A stretch of 64,000 bases of DNA from JAGLQA01 sp023135565 (GCA_030639305.1 DAOWCY010000009.1:4410-68409), one strand, 5' to 3'; positions 8,764 through 18,080 are shown, counted from the first letter of the stretch. Notes: generated by a model not told the origin, from the letters alone. Made by a program: numbers and translations.

Positions 8764-9678
8764 ATGGAGTTTTATTACATGTGGTTTCCATTTATTCGCA
8801 ATCATAGAGATAACCCTATCAAACGGCGCATACGGGTTGTGCTTTTTTTTCTTATTTTTTGTGTGTTAGGCGCCGGTTTTTTTTATTATTATGCAAAAAA
8901 AGAAACCGCCGCAGTCCTGCATACCCCTTTCGAGATAGTAGACAAATCGGGCAATAGGCGGGAATACCGGGTTTTTCTGCCCCCCTGGAGCGGGGATAAG
9001 CCGCTGCCCCTGCTGGTTTATTTTCACGGCGTCTGGTCTGAAGAATTCAAACGTTTACCCGCCTTGAAGCATTACACCGGCAGCCCCATTGAGGAAACCG
9101 GGTTAATAGAATTGAGTAAAAGGAAAGGATTTGTATTATTGGTTCCCGAAGCTTTTTATGAATTTAAGAGTTTGCGCGGTCTCCCGGCCAGGGGCTGGCA
9201 GATCGAAAAAGAGATAGACGGCATAGAGAAGATGATCGACCGGGTCGCCGCCGAGTACAAAATCTCTAAGCGGGAAATTTATCTAAGTGGAATATCCGCC
9301 GGAGCCATGTTTTGTCATTATTTAGCTAATAAACGACCCGGTGTTTACGCGGCAATTATTTCTCATTCCCAGGGCTATACCGATATAGAAGGGCGGGGCA
9401 TAGTGCTTTCGCCTGCAAAAAAAGGGCCGCGGTTCGGGGTATTATTTGCTTATTGTAAAGGCGACTACCCCAATCTAATCGGGTACTGCAAAGAATCCTG
9501 CAAAAAATACAAAGACGCCGGTTACCCGGTTGAATTATTACCGGACTTGCTGCCTCCCGGTCATGCATGGTCGTCCCCCAGCAGTGAAATATTTTGGAAC
9601 CTGCTGCAAAAGTTAGCTGGCCGGGCGCGAAAAACCTGCGATAGAAAAGTAATAAATTTGCTGTCTTGTTTTGATTGA
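8764..9678 (+). CDS. Membrane-anchored alpha/beta-hydrolase (PHB-depolymerase/esterase-like)
   Basis: 304 residues. A hydrophobic segment at about 25-45 anchors or exports the protein. LLVYFHGVW (about 81-89) provides the HG oxyanion element, GISAG near residue 176-180 the nucleophile Ser elbow, and PPGHAW near 264-269 the catalytic His. This order fits the esterase-D/PHB-depolymerase/feruloyl-esterase branch. An in-frame ATG five codons later is an equally good start. Its last codons overlap the -35 of the next operon's promoter. Substrate unknown. Confidence 0.65.
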   Translation: MEFYYMWFPFIRNHRDNPIKRRIRVVLFFLIFCVLGAGFFYYYAKKETAAVLHTPFEIVDKSGNRREYRVFLPPWSGDKPLPLLVYFHGVWSEEFKRLPALKHYTGSPIEETGLIELSKRKGFVLLVPEAFYEFKSLRGLPARGWQIEKEIDGIEKMIDRVAAEYKISKREIYLSGISAGAMFCHYLANKRPGVYAAIISHSQGYTDIEGRGIVLSPAKKGPRFGVLFAYCKGDYPNLIGYCKESCKKYKDAGYPVELLPDLLPPGHAWSSPSSEIFWNLLQKLAGRARKTCDRKVINLLSCFD

Positions 9679-9703
9679 CACCTCATGCTATTTACTATAT
9701 AAT
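9675..9703 (+). promoter_or_regulatory. Perfect sigma-70-type promoter of the four-gene PIN/ATPase operon
   Basis: TTGACA at 9675-9680 overlaps the stop codon of the previous gene. TATAAT at 9698-9703 follows after exactly 17 bases. GGAGGT at 9709-9714 precedes the ATG at 9726. A full-consensus promoter on an accessory operon suggests strong basal expression or tight repression; no clear operator palindrome is visible. Confidence 0.85.
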
Positions 9704-9725
9704 AACCTGGAGGTAAAATCGGAAA

Positions 9726-11009
9726 ATGGCAAGCGCACCATATCAAGTAAAAAAGTTTTACTTTTTAGAATATTTTTACATTCTTTTAAAGAGCATAGAA
9801 AAACACGCACGCGAACAGGATGCTCTCGATATGTTCAAGCTCCTGAGAGAAACACATTCACTGGGAGACTCAAAATATAAAAGACTAACAAGCAGCGAGG
9901 AAGAGCAGTCAAGTCGTCAAGTTAAGCTTTTATACTATACCTTTAAGCAGGTGGCTGCGGAGGCATTGGAATACCGGTTGATCGATTTTGATGAAAAAAA
10001 CGGGAAATATTCTCTCTCTATGAAGGGAAAAGAGCTTCTCAGTCATTATGAAGAAGGGAATTCATACGAGTTCAATAAGAAATTGTTTCCTCTCATGGAA
10101 GAGAAATTTAAGGCCTTCTACGAAATAATCAATTTTTGTTACGAGCAAAATAAAAATAAAAGCGGCCTCTTAGTATTTCCTCTCTATTCACCTATAAAAT
10201 TAGATTTCAAGAAAAGTGAAATCAAGACGACTAAAGATATACTGGATTATTCACGGGCTTTGCAGAAAAAATTAGAACAGGACATAGAGGAATTTATAGG
10301 AAAAAGTATAGACCTCACTCAATATAACGATGAGCTTATCCAAAATCTTAAAAAAGCTTGCTTGCTGCCGCAAGATGAATCAGGCAAGTTTGCACCGGAT
10401 AAATATAATTCAATGATTATCAGGTTCAGGAAATTCTGGCTAAAGACATTCCTAAACCAAATCTATGGTTACAAATCGGGATTTCCTTCTTTCGATATAT
10501 GGACATATCGAGGTAAGCAAATAGGAGCCCTCCACGTGACTGAATTCTATCCCGGTTTCAGCGGTAGGATCGTCTACCCCACATCGGTTATCGTCGATCA
10601 TGAGACAAACGGTGATTTTGAGAAACTATTCGATTATGCAAACGGCTATTCTCTTTATATCCATTCCCCTTCATGGGCAGATCCGGAAAACCAGGATAAG
10701 TTTGTCGATGCTCTACTCGATGCTTATTTTAGCTCGAGAAAAACAAATAGAAGTTATTTTGTCGGCCTTCCCGACATTAGGGAATTGGTCTGCTACAAAA
10801 TGAGAATTTCTCAACACCTGTTCAATGTATTTTTAGAGAAGGCGTATCTCCTGAATCTGAAAGGGGAATTGAAAGTTAAAATATCCCTTGAGGCCGACAA
10901 GCTGCCCCACGAAACGAATGCCATGTATTTGAAAAGAGAGCCGGTTATGGTGAACGCAAAGTATCGAAACATTATCGCGATAGATATCGCCGAAAGGAGG
11001 AATCAATGA
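9726..11009 (+). CDS. Unrecognised winged-helix-like protein, first gene of a candidate conflict operon
   Basis: 427 residues, no signal peptide or membrane segment, so cytoplasmic. I do not recognise a named family. Residues 55-105 (helices, then GKYSLSMKGKELL) look like a winged helix with its wing. The middle (130-250) is helical. A beta-rich stretch follows at 255-300 (FDIWTYRGKQIGALHVTE). The C-terminal 70 residues (DIRELVCYKMRISQHLF to NAKYRNIIAIDI) look like a second winged helix. This is consistent with DNA or RNA binding, or with a scaffold for the ATPase encoded next. Its stop overlaps the next start by 4 bases (ATGA), implying translational coupling. Confidence 0.6.
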   Translation: MASAPYQVKKFYFLEYFYILLKSIEKHAREQDALDMFKLLRETHSLGDSKYKRLTSSEEEQSSRQVKLLYYTFKQVAAEALEYRLIDFDEKNGKYSLSMKGKELLSHYEEGNSYEFNKKLFPLMEEKFKAFYEIINFCYEQNKNKSGLLVFPLYSPIKLDFKKSEIKTTKDILDYSRALQKKLEQDIEEFIGKSIDLTQYNDELIQNLKKACLLPQDESGKFAPDKYNSMIIRFRKFWLKTFLNQIYGYKSGFPSFDIWTYRGKQIGALHVTEFYPGFSGRIVYPTSVIVDHETNGDFEKLFDYANGYSLYIHSPSWADPENQDKFVDALLDAYFSSRKTNRSYFVGLPDIRELVCYKMRISQHLFNVFLEKAYLLNLKGELKVKISLEADKLPHETNAMYLKREPVMVNAKYRNIIAIDIAERRNQ

Positions 11010-12418
11010 ACACTTTCGATAAATTTCTTAAAAAACCCGAGTCTCCCGGCCTGGAAGTTAAGCAAGGGAGATTTGAGAAATTTAATTTAAAAGAAAATCC
11101 ATTTCTACCCGAATCCTTTGTCAATAAGGATTCTACGGATAATAGGATAAATGGAAGCATATTCGAGGCAGAAATAAGGAAAAAGGAATTCAAGACCATA
11201 AAAGACAATTTTTTAAAAAACCCGCAGGGCGATCCCGGGCATCTGCGCATGGGGTTTATTATAGATACATCTTATGTGGGCAGGGGAAACGGGAAATCCG
11301 CTTTTTTGATCAATCTTTACCGGGAGATAGATAAGGAGTATTGCTTAGATATATCGAATAATGTGAACAAATGTTTTCCTGTTTATTTATCGCCTGAACC
11401 TGGAGGCAGGACCAAAACATTCTCCAGGTTCGTCGATTTACTGTTCAACGCTATCATGGAATCGGGGGTAATAAATAATTGCCTGGCAATTATAAGGCTG
11501 AAAGCGTTAATGTCGATTGTCCCGAATTTAAAACCGGCAGAGGAATTTAAAGATGAAGATGACCTGGTGCAGAAAATGAACTCCCCGGGTTGGCTGGGAG
11601 AAAAGAGAATAGATATTAATAAATTTAATCGTGAAACCTCAAAAAATCAATTTCTTGGGGGGCTGCCCCGGGAGTTCCCACTCTTTAAAGCAGCCGGGAT
11701 GTTAACTGAAAAATTGTCTACACAGGAAAGCTTTAAAGAATATTACGTCGAACTCAAAAAGGGGCAGGAAAAATTAGAATTCATGTTCTCTCACATGGTT
11801 CATTTTTTTAGAGCAGCCGATTTTAACGGTGCGTTTGTCCTTGTTGACGATTTTGAACGAATCCCCGATTTCCAGAGTGCCCGTCAAAAAAGAGATTTCG
11901 CCGCGGAATTGCGAAATTGCCTATATGACGGCTTTTTCACCAATACGAAGCTGGGATTTTATAATTTTATTCTTGTGCTGCATGCGGGAGTTACACGATT
12001 GATCCAGGACGCTTGGTCCGAATCAGGTATGGAAAACAGGGTCCCCCTGACATCACCCCAGGTAACTCCCGGGCATATTATCCCCTTTGAGAAACTAAAA
12101 CCGGGACATGCTGTTCTACTTTTAAAAAGGTATCTTAGAGAATATCGAATAGATAGCCAAAAGGGGAACGAGTTATCTCCTTTCACAGAAAAAGCAGTTA
12201 ATAAGATTGCTGAAATTTCGGAATTGAATGCCGCTAAAATTTTGAAATCCGCCTACTATTTACTCGATAGGGCAGCGGATGACGATGATATACAGGTGAT
12301 TGATGAACCATTCGTAGAAAAAATGAATGAGAGAGGTATGTTTGATCCAAACTCAAAAAAAGGTATTGCTTCGGCAGAAACAACTGATTTAGAGAAAAAA
12401 GCAAAAGGGGAACAATAA
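11006..12418 (+). CDS. AAA+/ORC-like P-loop ATPase of the PIN operon
   Basis: 470 residues. Walker A is GRGNGKSA at about 91-98, with conserved-looking upstream strand MGFIIDTSYV. Walker B is FVLVDDFERIP at about 278-288 (DD pair). A later stretch NFILVLHAGVTRL resembles a sensor-1 strand, and the helical tail (about 385-450) resembles an AAA+ lid/winged-helix region. This layout fits the ORC/STAND-like AAA+ group used in many defence and toxin systems, though I cannot name the family. It is coupled to the upstream gene by a 4-base overlap and lies 4 bases before the 12423 gene, so the products probably work together. Confidence 0.75.
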   Translation: MNTFDKFLKKPESPGLEVKQGRFEKFNLKENPFLPESFVNKDSTDNRINGSIFEAEIRKKEFKTIKDNFLKNPQGDPGHLRMGFIIDTSYVGRGNGKSAFLINLYREIDKEYCLDISNNVNKCFPVYLSPEPGGRTKTFSRFVDLLFNAIMESGVINNCLAIIRLKALMSIVPNLKPAEEFKDEDDLVQKMNSPGWLGEKRIDINKFNRETSKNQFLGGLPREFPLFKAAGMLTEKLSTQESFKEYYVELKKGQEKLEFMFSHMVHFFRAADFNGAFVLVDDFERIPDFQSARQKRDFAAELRNCLYDGFFTNTKLGFYNFILVLHAGVTRLIQDAWSESGMENRVPLTSPQVTPGHIIPFEKLKPGHAVLLLKRYLREYRIDSQKGNELSPFTEKAVNKIAEISELNAAKILKSAYYLLDRAADDDDIQVIDEPFVEKMNERGMFDPNSKKGIASAETTDLEKKAKGEQ

Positions 12419-12422
12419 AATT

Positions 12423-12800
12423 ATGTCGTATTGCCTGGATAGGAAAGAATTAGAAGAGTTAATCGCGGCGAAGATAGATGGAAAACCTGCGCTGGAACAG
12501 GAGAATCGCACACTGGCCTTAAGGGTGGAGAATGCCGGAAACTGGGATGACCAATTAATTGCTTTGACCTATTTTTTATCCAAAATATTTGAGAAGAAAT
12601 CAAAAAGCGGTACTTCTTACGAAAAATTGTTAAAAGATTTAGAAAAAATATGGCTGCTTGAAAATGACATGTTGTTGGAATTCGAGGTGTTTGCAGAAGG
12701 TTTCATCAAAAACCTGTTACATGGCGAGAGAGAACCGGGAACGACTTTAGAGGACGAACTAATCCGGTGTCGGGATAAACAAGGCAGGTATCGACAGTGA
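12423..12800 (+). CDS. Small helical protein of the PIN operon (possible antitoxin or adaptor)
   Basis: 125 residues, acidic and predicted helical throughout; no recognised family. It starts at ATG 4 bases after the ATPase stop and its stop codon overlaps the PIN gene's GTG start. A small protein directly upstream of, and coupled to, a PIN nuclease often neutralises it, so an antitoxin-like role is a reasonable inference, as is an adaptor between ATPase and nuclease. Nothing in the sequence decides between these. Confidence 0.6.
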   Translation: MSYCLDRKELEELIAAKIDGKPALEQENRTLALRVENAGNWDDQLIALTYFLSKIFEKKSKSGTSYEKLLKDLEKIWLLENDMLLEFEVFAEGFIKNLLHGEREPGTTLEDELIRCRDKQGRYRQ

Positions 12801-13240
12801 AAAAAAGCTATGTAGTAGATACCACGTCCCTGATTTCTTATTTTGGTGAAGTTTTTTCCAGACCGCGCCAAATATCACATAACGCTTTACACATTATAGA
12901 TAAAGCGTTCAAAGATCATGATTCGATTAATTTGAGTATCCCCAGTATTGTTTTCGTCGAAATTTTCGAAAAGTGGTTCAAAGACGAAGAAACCTCAGCA
13001 AAAATAAGAAGTGAAATTATGACCCCCATTTATGCTGCCCCGAATATTGAAATAAAGCCGTTAGATAAAGAGGTTCTTGAGAATTTTCTAAAAATACGGG
13101 ACTCACGCATAAAATTCGATAATCATGATAAGATCATCCTGGCTTCCTCGATGATGCTGCAATGGCCTCTCATCACGTCCGACTCCAAAATAATCAAATA
13201 TAACAAAAGGCACAGGGTTGTTCCGGATATTATAAGTTGA
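12797..13240 (+). CDS. PIN-domain ribonuclease-like protein
   Basis: 147 residues from a GTG start overlapping the previous stop (GTGA). The PIN acidic set is visible: Asp8 in VVDTTSLISYF, a Glu in FVEIFEKW (about residue 55), an Asp in KFDNHDKIILASSMML (about 114), and the last in LITSDSKI (about 128). PIN domains are Mg-dependent RNases, most often toxins of VapBC-type pairs. Here it closes an operon with an AAA+ ATPase, which is unusual for a plain toxin-antitoxin pair and suggests a regulated effector nuclease. Confidence 0.85.
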   Translation: MKKSYVVDTTSLISYFGEVFSRPRQISHNALHIIDKAFKDHDSINLSIPSIVFVEIFEKWFKDEETSAKIRSEIMTPIYAAPNIEIKPLDKEVLENFLKIRDSRIKFDNHDKIILASSMMLQWPLITSDSKIIKYNKRHRVVPDIIS

Positions 13241-13382
13241 TACAGCATACACAGGAGTGCACATCTTTCTATAAAAACGAAGAAAAAGAAGCAGCCACTA
13301 TTTGGCAGTCCATCATCACTCATCATTCCATAATTCCGCCCCCGGGGGCTGGCGGCAAATTATTTCGTAAGTAAAAAACATG

Positions 13383-13615
13383 CTAAATAGAAAACGCAAT
13401 AATCACCAACAAAAGAATCAATAAGGGTATTAATATAAGCAAAAGCGTCCGCTTGCGATTTTCTTCTAAAGACGCATCCCCTCCGGGTGCTTTAAAAAAA
13501 TCCACCGCCCTGCCCGCGGAATCTTTTAAGGTCTTGAAAATTCCGGCGCTGCTTATATTCTTTAAGCTCTCTCCTATCTTTATTTTTTTTGAAAATGTGC
13601 ACGGTGCATGACTTT
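13383..13615 (-). pseudogene. Short frame encoding a C-terminal membrane segment, no start codon
   Basis: Between a stop near 13617 and TAG at 13383-13385 the minus strand encodes about 75 codons ending in a strong transmembrane stretch (LLLILIPLLILLLVIIAF) preceded by a basic NRKR. There is no ATG, GTG or TTG at a sensible place. It looks like the remnant of a tail-anchored or single-pass protein. The rest of the 13241-13714 gap shows nothing else I can support. Confidence 0.35.
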
Positions 13616-13714
13616 ATGACTTTTTTAATTTGTTTTTAGGATAAAACGAAAAAAAAGTAAAAAAGTAAAGCACCGACCCCAAAATTCAAAATTCTTACCA
13701 AAAGCGGGCTGGTC

Positions 13715-14227
13715 TTGTGGAGAAACATCAAAGTGTGCCAAAATTATTTAGCGGCCTGGCGCAGTGTGAAACCGGGAATATTCGCCAGGCTCGAAAAAAT
13801 AATATCTTCTTTTCGCCGGAAAAATCCGGCAGAAAATATTAAATTATATTTTACCGGACACAGCCTGGGCGCTGCTTTAGCCACATTGGCTGCCTTCGAT
13901 ACCCGGCGCACCCGGTTTTTCAAGAAGTGCAAGCCCGGCCTTTACACTTTCGGCGGCTCTTATATTGGGAACAAATCTTTTGCAAAGAGCTTTAACGCCC
14001 TGGCCAAAAGTTTTTCTTGCAAACATTACTTAGACCCAAATGATTCGTTTGTCCGCAGGATCAACGATTATTTAAATCTTATGGTTAAAGGGAGTCCCTA
14101 CTGCCCGGTAGCAGGGCAGGTCATGCTGCCTGCAGGTAAAGGACACGAAATTCGCAATTATATGAACCTTTTGGACCCGGCGAAACAGCGCCGGCAGCCA
14201 TCACACAACGACAAAAAAATTAGTTAA
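13715..14227 (+). pseudogene. Lipase class 3 domain, N-terminally truncated
   Basis: 170 codons from a weak TTG; the frame is open back to 13661 but without ATG or ribosome-binding site. TGHSLGAALATLAAF (about 47-61) is the unmistakable nucleophile elbow of lipase_3 (PF01764), with an Asp/Phe pattern after it. The upstream part of the fold, including the HxGF motif that normally precedes this helix, is absent; only NYLAAWRSV remains of it. The protein has no signal peptide. It may be a decayed gene or a fragment brought in by recombination. No plausible promoter or partner is adjacent. Confidence 0.65.
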
Positions 14228-14518
14228 TAATTATAGATTAAAACTTAGTTCGCTGCGCGGTAAAAGAATAGTTTTTGGACAGTGGTGAAGAGACCTGCCC
14301 CGGCAATTTTTCGGGGAGGCCTGCCGGATTTTCGGGGTTCGCTGTTCGATATTCATCTCCTGGTAACTGTACTGTTAACTGGTTAATAGTTACTTGCGCA
14401 CCAGGCAAACCGGCACATTCGAAAAAGAACAAAAGGCGAACAATGGCTCCACTCGTTTACTCTTGATAATACTGCATTTTTCGTAAAAGTGAATTATTTC
14501 CCCCGCTTTTAGCACTCC

Positions 14519-14534
14519 TGGCAGCAAAATTGCT
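14519..14534 (+). promoter_or_regulatory. Sigma-54 (-24/-12) promoter for the S74 protein
   Basis: TGGCAGCAAAATTGCT matches the sigma-54 consensus (TGGCAC N5 TTGCW) with the invariant GG and GC dinucleotides spaced exactly 12 apart. It lies 75 bases before the ATG at 14609, giving a leader of about 64 bases. A sigma-54 activator gene sits directly downstream on the other strand (16263-18080), which makes a functional link likely. The rest of the 14228-14608 gap holds imperfect GC hairpins (about 14298-14335) but no gene. Confidence 0.8.
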
Positions 14535-14608
14535 ACTCTTATCTATGATGAACAAACATAACGTAATTAAACTGGATAAAAAGATTTAACCACAAGGAGG
14601 AAAAATCT

Positions 14609-16141
14609 ATGATTAAAAAAAGAAGGTTTTTAGCAGCATTTGCTGCTGTAGTTTTTGTCTTGTCTTTTACAGGAATGGCCGCGGCCTCTCAAGTGGCCGA
14701 CGTTAGTGTCGGCGCTTTCGGCATCCACCTGCAGCCCAGGGTGAATTATGACAAAATGATTCTCGCAGTTTCCTGTCCCGACGGCCAGGTTTTTCACAAA
14801 ACCTTTGCTTCCGGTTCCGCTCCCTATCTCGGTCTATCCGACAACGGCGGGAAATTTATCGACGGCATTTATAATTATGAACTGCGCGTGATCCCGAATG
14901 TGGAAAAGAGAGCAAGGAATGCCGGGGAAACGAGAGTACCGCAAAAAGCCATGCTCCAGTCCGGCGCTTTTACCGTCCAGGGCGGCAGCATCCTCTCCCG
15001 CACAGCCGCGGAAACGACTCCCGACAGACCCCAGGATGTGCTGCACTATGACGACGTCATTATCACCGGCAGTCTCTGCGTCGGTTTCGACTGCGCCAAT
15101 GGGGAAGCATTCGGTTACGATACCGTCAAATTAAAAGAAAACAACCTGCGCCTCTACTTCGAGGACACCAGCATCGGCACCTTTCCCAGCGGCGACTGGA
15201 GGATCAGGATTAACGATACCACCAGCGGCGGTGCTTCCTATTTTGCCGTGGAAGATGCCACCAATGGCAGGACACCCTTCAAGATCGAAACCGGGGCTCC
15301 CTCTAATTCTCTTTATGTAGAGGATTACGGCAGGGTCGGTCTGGGTACTTCCATTCCTTACGTTGAACTGCACATAGTGGACGGCGACTCCCCCACCATC
15401 AGGTTGGACCAGGACGGCTCCAGCGGTTGGACTGCCCAGAGATGGGACTTATGCGGTAATGAAACCAACTTCTTTATCAGGGACGTCACCAACGGTTCCA
15501 AGCTGTGCTTCAGGATCCAGCCCAATACCCCCTCCAGCACCCTGTGCTTGAAGGCCGACGGTAAAGTCGGCATCGGCACCTGGTCACCCGCATATGCCAT
15601 GGAATTAGAGAAGACAGGGGAAGATGCTGTTTTCGGTATCGACCGTACCGACGGCGCCACCGGTAAAGTTGCCGCCGGCACCAACGGCGTGCAAATCGGA
15701 GCAGTCAGCAACCACAAAGTGCATTTCGTAGTAAACAACGCCACCAAAGTGTTGACAGTGGATATCGATGGCGATGTAGGTATCGGTCAATCCGCACCTA
15801 CTTATCCGCTGCACATGGCAAGCGGCGCTCGCTGTACCGTGGGCGGCGTGTGGACCGATGCATCCAGCAGGGAATATAAAGAAAACATCACCGAGCTTAA
15901 TTTAAACGAAGCCATGGATGCGTTACAGGATCTCAATCCTGTCAAATACAATTACAAGACAGATAAAGAAGAAAACTGCCTGGGTTTTATCGCTGAAGAT
16001 GTGCCCGAACTGGTATCCTCCAAAGACAGGAAGGGTATGGCTCCCATGGACGTGGTGGCAGTATTAACCAAAGTGGTGCAGGAACAGCAGAAAACTATTG
16101 ACGAACTGAAGAAAGAAGTGTCTGAACTGAAGAAAAAATAA
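14609..16141 (+). CDS. Secreted tail-fibre-like protein with C-terminal S74 self-cleaving chaperone domain
   Basis: 510 residues behind AAGGAGG; Sec signal at 1-26 ending AAA-SQ. The middle (about 150-405) has repeated beta-prism-like blocks (NSLYVEDYGRVGLGT, SSTLCLKADGKVGIGT, KVLTVDIDGDVGIGQ) typical of trimeric fibres. Residues 411-510 form a peptidase S74 domain: DASSREYKENI has Ser and Lys five apart, the catalytic dyad spacing of endosialidase tailspikes, followed by FIAEDVPE and a C-terminal coiled coil (EQQKTIDELKKEVSELKK). S74 domains trimerise the fibre then cut themselves off. The signal peptide argues for a surface fibre, not a phage tail. Driven by the sigma-54 promoter at 14519. 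Confidence 0.85.
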   Translation: MIKKRRFLAAFAAVVFVLSFTGMAAASQVADVSVGAFGIHLQPRVNYDKMILAVSCPDGQVFHKTFASGSAPYLGLSDNGGKFIDGIYNYELRVIPNVEKRARNAGETRVPQKAMLQSGAFTVQGGSILSRTAAETTPDRPQDVLHYDDVIITGSLCVGFDCANGEAFGYDTVKLKENNLRLYFEDTSIGTFPSGDWRIRINDTTSGGASYFAVEDATNGRTPFKIETGAPSNSLYVEDYGRVGLGTSIPYVELHIVDGDSPTIRLDQDGSSGWTAQRWDLCGNETNFFIRDVTNGSKLCFRIQPNTPSSTLCLKADGKVGIGTWSPAYAMELEKTGEDAVFGIDRTDGATGKVAAGTNGVQIGAVSNHKVHFVVNNATKVLTVDIDGDVGIGQSAPTYPLHMASGARCTVGGVWTDASSREYKENITELNLNEAMDALQDLNPVKYNYKTDKEENCLGFIAEDVPELVSSKDRKGMAPMDVVAVLTKVVQEQQKTIDELKKEVSELKKK

Positions 16142-16218
16142 CCGGTAAAAATAAATAATTTGACACTAAAAACAAACAATCCCTAAATAGCAGGGAAGCG
16201 ATAGCTATAGAGTATACA

Positions 16219-16264
16219 GGATGCCCGGAAACGGCCCCAGCCGTTTCCGGGCATCCTTTTTTTT
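16219..16264 (+). terminator. Strong intrinsic terminator after the S74 gene
   Basis: A perfect 16-bp stem (16219-16234 with 16241-16256), loop CCCCAG, then a T-run from 16257. The T-run overlaps the stop codon of the convergent activator gene at 16263. Confidence 0.9.
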
Positions 16265-18080
16265 ATGCATGAGGGGGGGTTATTCCCATCTTTTTCATTT
16301 TTTTATGGAGACCGTGATAGGTCATATTCAATGCTTGCGCTGCTTTCGATTTATTCCAATTATGGCTTTTCAACACCTCTGTGATCTCCTCCCGGCCCGG
16401 TTTGCGGTTAAAGACACGGGGCAAAACATCCGGCTGCTCTTTTTTTTCCTTCTTTTCCTTCCTTTCGTAATGATCTTTAATCTTTTCGGACAAAATATCG
16501 AAATCAACCGTTTCCCCATCGTCGGTCAGGTTGACAATACTGCTGATCTCATTTTCCAACTGCCTGACATTGCCGTTCCAGTCACAATCCACCAGCGCTT
16601 CGAAAGTTTTCACCGAATAGCCGTTGATAGAGCGGTCCATGCTCCGGCAGAACTTGTTGGTAAAATAATTGATCAAGGGCAGGATATCCTCTTTCCTGTC
16701 CCGCAGCGGCGGAATGGTCAGCACCCGGTGCACCAACCGGTAGTACAGGTCTTCCCTGAACATATCCTTTTTGATGAGTTTCTCCAGGTTCCGGTTGGTG
16801 ATAGATATGATCCTCAGATCCACCTTAGTGGGCGTTAAACTGCCCAGGCGGTAGAACTCATGCTCCTGGATAGCCCGCAGCAGTTTGGTTTGCAAGCTCA
16901 AAGGCATATCGCCGATTTCATCCAACACTAAGGTGCCGCCGGAAGCCAATTCTAATTTCCCTTTCTTGGGGTTGTAAGCGCCGGTGAATGCCCCTTTCTC
17001 ATAACCGAAAAGTTCCGATTCCAAAAGGTCTTCGGGGATCGCGGCACAGTTAAGGGCCACGAACTTTTCCCGGTCCCGCTTAGAACAGCGGTGAATCAAA
17101 CGGGCAAAAAGCTCTTTGCCCGTGCCGCTCTCTCCCTGGATCAAAATAAATATGTCCGAAGCGGCAATTTTCCTGGCCTGCCGGATCAAATCCTTCATCT
17201 TTTCGCTTTCAGTGATGATGTCTGTCTCGATGTGCTTTTTATCTACTTTTTTTGCCGCCAGATGCTTCTTCTCTTCGATTAACTTATCCATCATCTCTAT
17301 GCCCCGGGACAGGGAAAGCAAAAAGCTTTTTATACTCTTCTTACTGCTTTCCCGGCCTTTCTCCAGCAGGTATACCAGGGCATCGATTTTGTTGTTTAAA
17401 TGCAGCGGCTCGGAACAAAAAGCCCTGTCAGCTAAATAGAGCCTCTCCTGGAAAATTTCCGGGTGTTTTGCCAGGATTTTTTTAAGGCGGTCCAGGGCCT
17501 GGTTGTTCCCATTCACCGAAAAGCGGATATTGGCGCTTTTCCCCGCTTCTCCTTTCTCCACTAAAAAGAGCGTACCGAAAAAAGGCACCTGGCACAGTTT
17601 GGACGATAGGTAAGAGGTAAACTCTTCAAAATTCGCAAAACGCAAATCCCACCTGAACATACTCTCTTCGATCTCACTGCTGACGGTCTGGATAGAGCGG
17701 GTGGTTAAACTTCTACCGGCAGCGGCGGCATCTTTTTTCTTGGCCTCTTTAACAAATTCGGGGCGATATTTTTCCGAAATGGAGAATTCGCCGGCATCGC
17801 CTTTTTTAAGGGTAAAGGTGACGTTGCCTGCGCCAAAGGATTCGCCGATTTTTATCTCCGCTTTTTCCTTTCTTTCATTATTAACGAAAAAGCCGTTCAC
17901 CGACCCGGCATCCTGCACCAGGATAGAGTTCTGTTTTACATAGATGTCCACATGTCTCCTGGAGATAAAGTCATCGTCGATGAGAAGATCGTTACTTTCA
18001 TCCCGGCCAAGTTTAATATGGGAGCGGTTCAAGGGAAATTTTTTGGCAAAGCCGTCCTGGTTAAACAACAAATATTTCAT
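16263..18080 (-). CDS. FHA-domain sigma-54-dependent transcriptional activator
   Basis: 605 residues from the ATG ending at 18080. N-terminal FHA domain (about 5-95): LGRDESNDLLIDD, SRRHVDIY and SVNGFFVN give the phosphothreonine-binding Arg, Ser-Arg-His and Asn. A GAF-like sensor region follows (about 150-280). The AAA+ domain holds GESGTGKE (Walker A), the sigma-54-contacting GAFTGA loop and GGTLVLDEIGDMP (Walker B). A Fis-type helix-turn-helix closes the protein (NKSKAAQALNMTYHGLHKKM). Regulation through phosphorylated partner proteins is inferred from the FHA domain. It is convergent with the S74 gene, whose promoter is sigma-54 type. A TTG six codons upstream is a less likely start. Confidence 0.95.
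   Translation of the reverse strand: MKYLLFNQDGFAKKFPLNRSHIKLGRDESNDLLIDDDFISRRHVDIYVKQNSILVQDAGSVNGFFVNNERKEKAEIKIGESFGAGNVTFTLKKGDAGEFSISEKYRPEFVKEAKKKDAAAAGRSLTTRSIQTVSSEIEESMFRWDLRFANFEEFTSYLSSKLCQVPFFGTLFLVEKGEAGKSANIRFSVNGNNQALDRLKKILAKHPEIFQERLYLADRAFCSEPLHLNNKIDALVYLLEKGRESSKKSIKSFLLSLSRGIEMMDKLIEEKKHLAAKKVDKKHIETDIITESEKMKDLIRQARKIAASDIFILIQGESGTGKELFARLIHRCSKRDREKFVALNCAAIPEDLLESELFGYEKGAFTGAYNPKKGKLELASGGTLVLDEIGDMPLSLQTKLLRAIQEHEFYRLGSLTPTKVDLRIISITNRNLEKLIKKDMFREDLYYRLVHRVLTIPPLRDRKEDILPLINYFTNKFCRSMDRSINGYSVKTFEALVDCDWNGNVRQLENEISSIVNLTDDGETVDFDILSEKIKDHYERKEKKEKKEQPDVLPRVFNRKPGREEITEVLKSHNWNKSKAAQALNMTYHGLHKKMKKMGITPPHA

Noticed and set aside
15358..15747. Minus-strand open frame opposite the S74 gene
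   Set aside because: Antisense shadow; low-complexity and no family resemblance.
14609..16141. Prophage origin for the S74 protein
   Set aside because: No structural, lysis or integrase genes nearby and the protein has a Sec signal peptide.
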